NCBI GenBank assembly: GCA_013396755.1 | Contig: VWZF01006005.1 | Location: 39,136-103,135, forward strand | DNA: 64,000 bases | DNA from: Sclerurus mexicanus | Lineage: Eukaryota; Chordata; Aves; Passeriformes; Furnariidae | Direction of reading: 5' to 3' | Shown here: positions 46,201-58,200 of the stretch, piece after piece | How the letters are laid out: each line of letters begins with the position of its first letter | How positions within the stretch are numbered: position 1 is the first letter of the stretch | Translations under genes and position numbers: made by a program | The notes under the pieces: model-generated | Databases searched by the model: none | Seen by the model: the letters and a program-made list of their open reading frames with translations, nothing else | Told to the model about the DNA's origin: nothing

Positions 46201-49200
46201 TAGGTGCCTTCTGCTGGCAGGGACGAACAGGAAAGGGTGGTGCTTTAGTGGCACAGCCCTTTGGGACTGGGCACATCCCTTGCCTCAGGCAGGGGGTGGC
46301 ACCCACGGCAGGTACCTGCAGGTTCCAGTGGGACACCGGTGCCAGCAGAGCTGGGAGGGAGCAGAGCAGAGCTCCAGGCAGCAGCTCAAGGCCAGCTGGG
46401 GTTGTGCTGCCCACATAGGGTGGCTGATGCCCTGTCATGCCCTGCTGAGTCTCCCCGTGGCTTTTCCAAGGTGCCACTCACGAGTTTGGGGTGTGTATGT
46501 GAATGACCCAAACCGGATCAGGAGGCTCAGCAGGTACCATGACTTAGACATGTGGAACACCAGGACTGGCTGACCAGGGAGATGTTGGACACCAGAGGAG
46601 AAATTATGGGGTCAGAACCACCTTGTGGGGTCTGTGTGTGTGTGGAGAGGGAAGGGATGGGTCGAACCTCATGGAGGTGGGATGGCATCATATCCCCCAT
46701 GGATCCCCTGGAGCCCCGGAGTAGCTGTCAGTCACAAACAGCCTGGGAAAACTATGACACCCCACAGCTCCTGGAGCCCTCACCCAGCTCAGGTGGGCAG
46801 CACAGGGAGGGCACTGCCCCTCACCCTGATCTGGAAGCCCAGAGTGGCCAGTGGGTCAGAAGCCCCACCTGGAGGATTTGGCTACAGAGAGCAGAGCAGA
46901 CAATACCAGAGGTTTTGGGGTGCCACGTGCCACGGCCCTGCCGCCTGGACATGTGAGAGCTGGTCTGCCACAGGGTCCAGTGGGAGCTCTGTGATCTGTC
47001 TCTCCCTCTGCTCCTCTTTCTTTGCTCCTTTCTTGGTGCTTTGAGTGGTTTGGAGCTGGAGGGATTTGATTTCCACTTAAGTGTTGTGGGTTGATTGGAT
47101 CTTCACTTAAGTGTTGTGGATCAATATGTACTCAGTTGATACTGTGCTGGAACACTTTGGCTTGTGTAGTGCCCTTTTTGAACCTTGGCCAAGTTCCCTT
47201 ATTTTCTTCCTTAAATTATTGAAGAAACCTCTTGGGAACAAATTCCTGGCTTATTCTCTTGACACTACCTCAAGTACCAAAGAACCCTAGATAGAAAGGT
47301 TAAAGTAAAGCTCCTGGCTGAGCCGTGAGCAGCTCCCAGGGCTGGAGGGTCACGGGAGATGCTGTAACATCCCACCCTGCCAACGTGGGGCTTCAACCTG
47401 GGACAGCCTGCCAAGGTGAGAGCCCCTCTCCTGACACCCCTTCCTGGCTCCCCCACACCTTTGTCTCCCTGACTTCCAACCCACCAGTCTGACACTGCTC
47501 TTCTCACACCTGGTGCAGGTCATTTGCCCAGGGACCTCTTCTTTCCCACCCAGGATGGGATTCCGACTAGGAAAAGCCAAGGATTGAGCTAAGCTGTAGT
47601 TTAAGGCATCCCTCGGGTTCCAGGTGCAGCATCTGCTGCTGGTGCCCCTGTTTTTGGGAGGCTTTGTGTGCCTGGCAAAGCCCTGAGGGCTCCCCTGGTC
47701 GCTGATGTAAGACCCAGGGTTCCCCTCACAACTTCTCAGTGCAGGCGGACCCAGGCACAGTCCAAGTTTTCCAGCTGGGGCCGCTGCTTATTTTCAGGAA
47801 TTCATTGCAATCCCACAGGAAACAAGGACCTGGCTCTCCCAGAAGGATAAGGAGAGCAAGCCCAGCCAGCTGCTGGAAGCTGCAGGAGGGAAACACAAGG
47901 CAAAAGCAGCATCAACATTCCCTCAGCAAGAACCAGGATGGGAGGGATGTGCTCCCCGGAGCCCTGTCACGACGTGGTTCTCTCTGCATCTCTCTGAATT
48001 CCAAGAACCTAAACTCCTACTGAGCCAACCTGCGGCGTTCTCTGTGAGAACTGACACCCCTGGACCCTTCCCTGCACCTGGGCACTGTTCTCTGTGAGAA
48101 CTGACACCCCTGGACCCTTCCCTGCCCCTGGGCTCCTGGGCCCTGCGATTGCACCCCCAGAGCACAGCCTTCCCTCCGGGCAGGGCTTGGCTCCAAGTCC
48201 TTCCATTCACCCCCAGCTGCAGAACCACTCACTGCAGCGGGAGGAAAGTCTGAACCAGGGTGTTCCATTGGCTTGGGTTAAAGCAAAGGAGGAACCCCTT
48301 TTCTTTCTCAGCTCGTTACACCAAAGGCTGCCCTTTCCAGGAGCCCCACACAGGAATATCCCCCAAACAGAGCCTGCCCAGCCCTCTCTGCTCTGGAAGC
48401 CTCAAGTCAGTGTGACACGAGCTGATTTCTTGCCTCGGTTCCAACCAGCCTTTGCAGTAAAGCTCAGCTTGTAAAAGCACTTGAGATGGTTTCAGAGCTA
48501 AACCCGGACAAGCCCCTGTTTTATAAAGGTTCTCAAAGTGCCTGGGGCTAAGGAGGGTGGGAGGGGAAGGGGAACCACAGTGGAACCACAGGCACTTGCT
48601 TGTGTATCAAGAGGGGAGGTGGCTCCGAGGTCGATGGAGAAGCCCCCTCACCATCTGTGTGCTCGTGCCAAGAGTTCTGTCCTCTGGCAAACAAAAACAC
48701 ATTCTGCGAGTTTTGCCCATCAGACACCCCTGAGGGTCCAGTTCCCTGTGCCACCGGTGCAGAGGGGCACTGCTCTGACCTTGCGAGGGTTTGGCACTGC
48801 CCCTCCTCCAGAGGCAGTGCCAGCTCCGGGCTCTCTCTCCCATCACCCAGTTTTGGTGCTTCATGGAGCCATGGAATGGGTCGGCTTGGAAGGGACCTCA
48901 AAGCCCATTCAGTGCCACCCCCTGCCACAGGCAGGGCCACCTTCCACCAGCCCAACCAGCCCTTGGACACTCCCAGGGATGGGGCAGCCACAGCTGCTCT
49001 GGGAATTCCATCCCACCCCCTCCCCACCCTCACAGGGAGGAATTTCTTCCTAATTTCTTCTTTGGAAGCTGCCTGGAAACTGCTGAGGGAGAATGAAGTA
49101 GCAAGAAAGGCAGTTCCTTGTGGCTCAGGGTGGATTTGAACTACATTAACAGAATATTCCAGCTTCTCTCGTGGATCCCCTGTTCAGTGTTCACATGAAT

Positions 49201-52200
49201 TAATAGCAGCACATCAGCCCAGAGCTTCTGCCTGCACTTGCACTCGCCACTTTCCTTGGACCAGGCTGAGGTTCTGGTTTGGTTTTACCCCTGAACAGCC
49301 ACTGGCTCGATGGCTTTGCTTTAAACTGATGTCTGGAGCTCACGATTACACCACGACATGAACAAGTGAGGCCCCAGGGTATGTGGCAGCAGCATCCCAA
49401 TCTTTTCAGCCCAGATTTAATTCCCTTCCGTTTCGGCACCGTGTGGGAAGTGAGAGACAACGAGTTATTCCCCAGCTCGGTCTTTGCAAGTACCCAGCAT
49501 TCTCCACCAGACAGGGAGAGTTCGAGGAAAGAGGCTTGGTTTTGTGAGAGTCTGAATTAGCCAGAAATAAGGAACCCTTCCCATCCCTCAGATGGCACAG
49601 CAGCCAGTGCTGGTCTCCCCTGGGGAACACCCAATTCCTGCAGCACTTTAGAGGTTGCTCAAAGAAACAAGAAAGGACAGAGAAGAAGGAAATTTTATGG
49701 TCACAGGGCAATGGTTCAGGCTGCTTTTCTCTGTCCTCTGCGTATTTTAGACACAGTGATGGTCACCCCTCAGGGCTGTCCCATGGTCTGCTGGACCAGG
49801 TCAGCTCCTGGCACAGGTGACAAAGGTGCCACAGGGACAGACTTGGCCAAGTGACTCATGTCTAAAAGGCACAGACCTGGACCCTCAGACCCTCTGCACC
49901 TTTAACATCAGGTTGTAGCCACAAGGTGCGACCCGCTCCCTGCAAGCACAGCTAACCCTGCCGATCCCTCCCAGCCACTGCCGACACCCCCCTGCTGCTC
50001 CCAAGTGCCCTGGGAAGGACACACACGGCATTAGCTGCATTTCCAGGGCAGCAAAAGCCTCTGAGACACGGGAGGTGATTAAGTGGCTTGGCCGAGGTCA
50101 CCCTGCGTGTCAGTGGCAGAGACTGGAGCGACTCCAGGCTTTGAGTTCAGTTCAGCACCCAAAGCTCGGCTCTTCCCACTGCTCACAAACCTCCAGCTCT
50201 TCTCCGATCTGGAATTACAGCAGCAGGATGCACTACCAGAGCTGTCCATCTCCTGGTGCTTTCCTGTAGTGAAGCTTCACCCCATTTGGCTGCAAATGTG
50301 TCTCATTTCGTGCTCTCACTGTTCTGGCTGTATTAAGACCAATTTTGATGGCAGCACATGCACACACACATTCTTCCTTTCCCAGGAAAAAGCACAGTTG
50401 TGATGACTTTAATGGGGCCATGTTCTTGTGTTTTGTGGCCTCACCCTCTCACCACAACTCACCCCAATCTGTACCAGGGGCCTGTCACTGAGATCCAACA
50501 CAATATCAGTGTTCTGGGATTCCAGCCATCCTAGCTCTGGAAAAAGCTCCTCTCCCTGCACCTTCATTAATTTAGGTAGGGTGCATCTTTACACATAATT
50601 ACACAAGGGCTTGTTAGACTTTCCCCCCCATATTTATACCTTTCTTTATCTGCATTTGTCTGTACGAGCACAAAATGAAAATGCAATTAATGCAGTTCAA
50701 AAACAAATTAAAATATAATTTGCTCCTTGACTGAAGAGCTCCTGGCCGAGTCTGAGCTTGAACCACATTCTAATAATCTCGTAAATTCCGGACAGAACAA
50801 TGTTGAACAAGGAAATGCAACTGAGGCTTCAAGGAGACACAAATTGTCTGGGTCCTGTGAGCAATTTGCACAAATAAGCATTTCTGAGCTCCATTGTAAA
50901 AGCGATAAAGTCCTCTAAAAAATGTATATGTTTTTACATCAGCCCATCTGATGATGTTTCCAGTATAAAAATAACCTCATTAATGCTGACAAGAATGCAA
51001 ACCTAGTCTCTCGAAAATGTGAGAAGCCCACAGGAATCCCATGTGACTCTCACTTCCTCGCCTTATTGGAACCATCTGTGTCTGCTGGTAACCTCAGACC
51101 ATCTGTCTCCAGGTCTGACTCCAAAAAAACAGGATTTCACCCCCTTTTGGGGCATCCCCACCTCTCTGGGTGCAGATCCCAACATCCCTGCCTTTTCCCT
51201 TCGCTCTGGGATGAAGGGTGAATTGTTAAAAGCCTTCTGCAGAGCAGACCAAGCTTTGCTCCGTGGCTCTGTCAGGGCTGCCAGGTGCAATGAGGGGCTG
51301 CCCAGGACCTGTTGCTGGAGCTCTCCCGGAGCTGTGGCTCAGGCTGTGCCACGCTCTGGGCAGGGATCCCTTCCCTTGTGGCATTCCTCCTTGGAGAGGT
51401 CTCAGCTCTGTCTCCACCTAACCCTGCACCCATCCCTTGGCACTGAGGAAACAGCCCCACCTTCACCAGAGGGTTCAGGGCATGACCAGCCCAAGGCAAA
51501 GACAAGGAGAGCGCCCGAGGTCACCTGGAGGAGGAGCAGGACTGGAGCCTTCAGCCCCCACATCATCCACTGCACTGGATAGAAACGGCAATGGTTTAGT
51601 CACTGCCCTCCCAGCACAGGCTGGTCACGGACTGATGTGAACCTCAGGGCAGGGGACGTCTTTCCTGACAATTCCACGGATCCCTGGAAGCTGCAGCACA
51701 TCAACAGCACCAATTACTCAGCACGGGGTTTGAGGAGGAATCTGCGTTTCGTTCTGTGCAAGGAATCTTCGGAGCAGCTCAGCTCATGTGCTGGCAGGGG
51801 ATAAAGTCACTGATTACAGCGAGGGATTGCTTATATATGAGAGTGATGTAACCCTGGGATTCAGGCCAACTCCTTTCCAGGCTCCAAAGCAAACAGAGAT
51901 GCCTTTCAGTTATTTTTCATCTGGCCTCATGTTTTTATCTCGATCAGCGGGGGAATTATGGAGCCCGTTCGACACCACTAAGTCTGAAATCTGCTTCCCT
52001 TTGTTCAGGAAAGAGAAGAGAAAGAAGGAGGTACGAACTGCCATCCAAACAGCTCCTCCTTGTAGCTTTCAGGAATACCATACGGTCAAAGATTCCTGCC
52101 TGCAAATCTCAAGCTCCTCTTCACTAGCCATAAATTCTTCTGCAAGGGTTTGAGCATCTACCCAGCCTGAGGACGCTCCGTGTGGTGGGTGTTTGATCTG

Positions 52201-55200
52201 GTGGCTCCCTTTGAGGCTGCTGGTTCCTGGGGGATGCTTTGCTACCCCCTGGCCCTCCCATTCCCGGGGCATGTCCGTGGAGCTCCAGCTTGCACGGAGC
52301 TGCCAGCGTGGGCTGCTGGTTTGCTGCTGAGTGACTCCAGGTGTTTGTGCAGCTCGTGCCATGAAATCCTCACGGGGCTGCTCAGCCTGGAGCTGCCCTG
52401 GGCACCTGGCCAGGGAGGCAGAGCAGAGCCCAGCCTGTCTGAGAGGAGCTGGCATGGGAGTGGTGGGTGACCTGGCTCCCTGTGGCACCCTGATGGCATC
52501 GGGATGAAGTTAGACGGGTGGGAAAAAGCTGGAAAACTGGAGCTGCCCTGTGCAGCGAGCCCTCAAAGGCTGCAGCTCCTTGTCCTGTGAGAGCAGCAGG
52601 GCTGGCTTTTCACAGGGCTGGAGGTTCAAACCAGCTGTGCCTCCACCTTCAGGCACACTTCGGGCCTGGAGTTGGCAGAACCAGCTCCAGTGGCCCCTTT
52701 GCTGCCAGGCTGGGCAGAGCATTCCTCCAGCTGTGCTTCCCAGCAGAGCAGGAGCAAATCCAACCTGCCAGTGGACACCTCTGAGAGCCCACAGACTCAG
52801 TGCTGAAGGTTTGGAAGCCTGGTGAGGACCAAGGCTGCCCTCGTGGTGCCCTGGTCCAATGGAGATGAAGAGGACATAGGAATTCATATCTGAGCTCACC
52901 ATGGCCAAAGTGACTTTTAGCTGTTCTACCCTGGCAAACCCTGCACACAGGGCTGGGAGAGCACCCAGGAGTCTGGGTGTGACTGTCCTCCCTGTGCTAT
53001 CCCTCAGCATCTCCTGCACCAGGACATCTGAACATGTTGGATCCAGCCTCCTGTCCCAGCATCTCCTGCACCAGGAACATCTGAACATGTTGGATCCAGC
53101 CTCCTGTCCCAGCATCTCCTGCACCAGGAACATCTGGACCTGGATCCAGCCTCCTGTCCTCAGCATCTCCTGCACCAGGAACATCTAGACCTGGATCCAG
53201 CCTCCTGTGGAATTGCTCCTTTCCTTGGCATCTTTTTCCCTGCTAGGAAGGCAGACTCCTCTCTGCCCCAGGACTCTGCTCTGAGGGCACTGCCAGCTGC
53301 AGCTGGCACTGGCAGATGTTTCCCTGCTGCCACTCCCATCAGTTCAGCACTGACTTTCCCCCTGGATTTCCAGTCCCACCAGAGCAGTGATGTGTTTTGT
53401 GAGACGATATTTGGTGTTTGCTGAGCTGGGAGAAACCACGAGCCTTGGAACAGCCGGAATGCCGGAGCCTTTGCATCCCAAGGTCGGACATGCATTTCAA
53501 TTTGTCTTAGAAGGACAGAGGAGCACAGAGAGGGCTCCAACAGGGCTCAGTGTGTCCTTATTCTGTGAGATGCAAATTCTGCAACTATTTTTGCTTGTCT
53601 TTTCAACTGATTTGGCTCCCAAAGCTCAGTTTTGTTTCTGGCAGTCCAGTCTATGGCAATGCTGCCTCATCCCTTCCCAGTGCCTTGCACAGAAGCCTCT
53701 AAACGTTCCAAAGCCAACCTTCCCAGTGCCCAGTAAAATCACTTTCTACAGCTACAAAGAAGAGAGTGAGGCAGGACAGACTAAAGCCACCATCCACACC
53801 ATGGGGATGTCTATAGAAAGATGGGACATGACTCAGGAATCTCACAGCTGAACTCAGTGCTTGCGAGCTGGATGCTTCTCCTCAGTCTAAATCTGAAGCA
53901 GTGAAGCAAAACCCACACATTTTTGCTGAATAAGAAAGTGGAAAAGCCGACCTGATTGTGCCATTTCAGCTGTGTAAACTGATGCAAGTCACTGCAGTGT
54001 TTCCCAGCGAGCTCTCCTGCTGGTTCTGCCTGTGCTTTTGGGGTGACATCACCTGGCAGTGATGTCACACGGCACGGGGATTAACACAAACTCCACTCTG
54101 ATTAACAAGGGGGCTGATGCTCTGCAACACGTGGTTATTCAAAGCAGCCAAACTCCCAGGCTCACAGAAGGAAACCAAATGTTCCAGGAGCAGTCTGTCC
54201 TTACAGGAGGGGCTAGAAATGCTTCCTTATCTACACCGGGAAGTGCCCGAACACAGAATGAGCTGGAGAGAAACAGGTATTTTATCAGGTATTTTCAGCC
54301 AGTTCCTCTTTCACACTAGATTATGTTGTACCCAGAGATCCTTTAGGCCACAAGTCAGTCTTAATTTACCCCGAGGGTGGATCATAAAGACCTGCAGGGG
54401 CTGTTTGTGTGCTTGTTCTGCCAGGACAGGGCTGGGGTGGCCAAGGGACGTGTCAGTGCAGAGGGATGGAGCCTCCCGGCAGCTGCACAGAGAGGAATTA
54501 CTGTTAACTCTCCTCTGCTCTGGAGTCTTCCCAGCAGAAAGGGAAGTGGCATCTGTCATGCAAGTCATTTTAGCTGCTTGAGTCAAAGAAGTGATTCACA
54601 GAACGGGGTTTTTCTGAGGGACGATTGCCAGGCACTGACAATCTGTGTGTCGCCAACTTTCCTCCCAGAAATCAGGAGCAGCGAAGGCATTTCGGCAAAT
54701 CTTCCCCCAGAAGGAACAAAATATTAAACCTCCTAATTCACAACGGGCCGCTGGTCCTGTACTCAATAAAAATCTTTACAGGGAGCCAAATGTTAGAGAC
54801 CTGTGATTCTCCACCAAAACATTGTTGAGTTTCTTGAAGCCCTCCCAGTGCTGCAGTTCCTTACTCTTTGAGACAAATGTGTTGCTGAAGCAACTCCAAG
54901 CTCTGCTGGTGATTCCTGTCAGAGCTGTGGAACTGCCTCCACTAGACATCCACATAAGTGACATTTTCCACTCTGAGCTGAGTGGAAGGAAGGAAAATCA
55001 CAGAACCACAGAATGTCAAGGTTGGACTCGATGATCTCGGAGGTCTCCCAGCCCGGCTGTTTCCGTGATTCCGTGATACCCTGAGCTGGAAGGGACCCAC
55101 AAGGATCATCCAGTCCAGCTCCTGGCCCTGCACAGACACCCCAAAATGCCACCCTGTCCCTCGGAGCATTGTCCAAACACTCCTGGCACCCTTTGGGGCT

Positions 55201-58200
55201 GTGCCCAAACCCTGGGGAGCCCGTTCAGTGCCCACCACCCTCCCTGATACCAACACCTAACCGACCTCTTGCCATTTCCTGGGGCCCTGTGGACACAGGC
55301 AGGAACATCCCTCACTATTAAGGAGTAACTGATGGAGGGCAGCTCTGCCCCGAGAGCAGCACCGTGCTGGGCTCTTCTCCTGGTGTTCCCCTCCCTGCAC
55401 ATGCACAGCTCTTCCTTGGATCTCCAGTGACCAACCCACCTGAGCTGCAGTTCCACACAAGGCTCAGAGGTGTGAGCACGTACCCTCAATCCCACATATC
55501 AGACCCTTCCCAGGGATGCTGTTTTCCCCTCAATCCCACATATCAGACCCTTCCCAGGGATGCTGTTTTCCCCTCAATCCCACATATCAGACCCTTCCCA
55601 GGGATGCTGTTTTCCCCTCAATCCCACATATCAGACCCTTCCCAGGGATGCTGTTTTCCCCTCAATCCCACATATCAGACCCTTCCCAGGGATGCTGTTT
55701 TCCTCTCAATCCCGTATATCAGACCCTTCCCGGGGATGCTGTTTTCCCTCAATCCCACATATCAGACCCTTCCCAGGGATGCTGTTTTCCTCTCAATCCC
55801 GTATATCAGACCCTTCCCGGGGATGCTGTTTTCCCTCAATCCCACATATCAGACCCTTCCCAGGGATGCTGTTTTCCCCCCTGGAAGGGCTGTGGTGAGC
55901 ACATACCTTGTCTCCTGGCTGAGGGCGCATCACAGACACGCGGTCGTATCCTTTCCTCAGCAGGACCCAGAGAGCATCCAGCTTGCCCTGGAATGAAGAG
56001 AAAAGCAGGGGGTTTGTTTGCTCCGTGCCAAGTGCAGGGCAGGCACAGCACGGCTGGGACCCACGCAGGTTGTAAGCTGTCACTTCCAGTGCTCGCACAA
56101 GGTTTTCGCTCACAGAAACTCTGCTGTGCAAAGGAAGGGCTTTCAGTACCCATGGATCTAACCTTCCCAAAGGCAGGAAGGGACTCGGATACCACCTGGG
56201 CTGATGGAGAGACAAACACCCTCTCAGCTCCTGACAGGGGGCTGCATCAATGCAGAAAGAGAGCAGGGGAATTCATAGGGTGCCTTTCTGAGTGTTCTGC
56301 CCCCTGTCCTGGCTGAGAGCTCCTTTCCAGCCCTGGTGACCCCTGCGACACGTGAGAAATAATCCTGATTTATGTCTCGAGGCAACCTGCTGGGGAGAGC
56401 TGAGCGAGCCCCCCGTGCCAGGGCGGCTGTGTGACAGCCAGCCAGTGTCACCTTACCAGTCCCCCACGGGCTCCCCAGGCCCACCCCACATGCAGGCTCA
56501 CATTTGCATCTTTTCCAGGCAATAACACCCGTCTCTGGAAGCCCTCCAGCCCCATGAGCTCATCAGCTGCCCTGTCCCAGCACAGCAGTCCCAGGAGCTG
56601 CTCAGTCCCGGGTGGTCTCACCCCCCGACAGCCCCCATCCCAAAGGTGGGCACATGCACAGACCCACAGGAGCTCTGCTGACAGCCCAGTGTGTTGAAAT
56701 CCCCTGCTGGCAGAAGGTCTGGCTGATTTGTGTGGTCCCTGCGGTGCCTCCCTGGAATTCAGCAGCCACACAACACGCCAAGGCTGTGGCCGCTCTCCGG
56801 AGGAGATGGAGGGGGCCACGAGGAGCAGCCCAGCAGAAGGAGCCACCAAACCAGCTGCTCTGAAACATCACATATCTGCTGCTGAAGGATTCCTGCTGCA
56901 TCCCCACTCCAGCCGGGCAGGGTTTCGCTTCCCAAGTGGATTCAGCTCTCCTGGGAGATCTGCAGGAGGGTTTGCCCAAGGGCAGCACCTTGGCTGGCTC
57001 AGTGCAAGGCTACAGGCACGTTACAAGCTCAGGGTTCATTTACCAGACTCTTTATTTGACCCTCTCTCTATTCAGAGCACAATATGCGAGGATTTGCAAA
57101 CATTCCTGGAGAAGGCTGAGAACAAACAGCCCTTATTGGTGTTTCCATAAGTATTGTTCCAAATGCTCCAGTTGCTGCGATACTGGAGCAGGAACAATCA
57201 GCAAAACCCCTGCCAGTGACTTCACTGTCCCTGCAGAGACAGAGCAAGATACTCTGAGAATGTACAAAGTTGTCCCTCGGTACAAAACTGTTTTCTGCAG
57301 GTGAGAGGAGCAGAGCCAAAGCCCAACCCCTGCCTGGCCCAGAGAGCCCTGTCTGATCCCTCCCTGTTTCCTGGAAATAAAGACTACAAACCCCTTGTGG
57401 CTGCAGAACTGCCTCGTGGGGCAGGATGAGCTAATGGAGATACGAGCTGGATATCGCAGGGGTGGTGGGGGAAGAGTGGGTGGCTTCTTTAGCAGGAAGG
57501 CAGGTTGTTTTCCTGAGGGTCTGGGTGGTCAACTGCAGTACCTGTGGAAGGTCTTTTGTGACCCTGGTCCCCTGGTGTCTAAACATCCTCCATGGATGCT
57601 CCTCCTTTCATGGGGAGAATATTTCTCGTCCCCTTTCAAGGAGCCATCAGGGCCATGATCCTCTCTGAGACCTCTATTCCTCAACCAGTGTGTGGAGCCA
57701 ATGGTTCAGAGCTTGTCTGGGAGCTGGAGACACGGGTGGAGACAGACAGACAGACCCTCAGGATGACTGCACAGAGCGTGTTTCCAGAGGATACTGGGAA
57801 AAGCCTTGCCAAGGTGAGAGCCAGGAAAGTCTGCTACTCTCACAGGAAGAAGCAAGAAACTTCTCTGTCGGATTCTTCTGCATTTGGACAGCAGAACCCC
57901 TTAGACCTGAGGGAAGCCATCCCTTCTATCCCAATCCATCTTTTTCCCTACAGCAGAGCTGGTGGAAGCTCTTGATCTCCTGTCCACCCTGGCAGCTTCA
58001 GAAATAAGTACCTTTTTCTTCCATTTTTCCTTTCAGAGGCAAAACAACAACTTTCCATGGAACAAAAAAAGTCCTTTTTACTCTGCAGTCCTAATTTCCA
58101 AGAGTCTAGGAGGATTTCTTGGGAAAAGCCAAGAGCTCCATCTTTGGGAGTCTGAATGGAGCCTCAGGGTCTGCCTGAGACATCTGGGTGGGAGGGAGGG

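Larger units (their letters stand above)
37224..55906 (-). other. ANTXR1: Last ANTXR1 intron (about 18.7 kb)
   Basis: Lies between the donor of the exon at 55907-55987 and the presumed terminal exon. It contains CR1 relics, a probable false duplication around a 319-N gap, another single N at 41514, several small tandem repeats and the 44-bp minisatellite. From about 41515 to 48860 and from 49080 to 53000 I recognise no gene. An AT-rich, complex stretch at 50560-51010 could be a conserved non-coding element. Confidence 0.6.

Noticed and set aside
55484..55879. Evenly spaced repeat that superficially resembles a CRISPR array
   Set aside because: Head-to-tail identical units with no unique spacers, in a vertebrate intron with no cas genes. 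It is a minisatellite.
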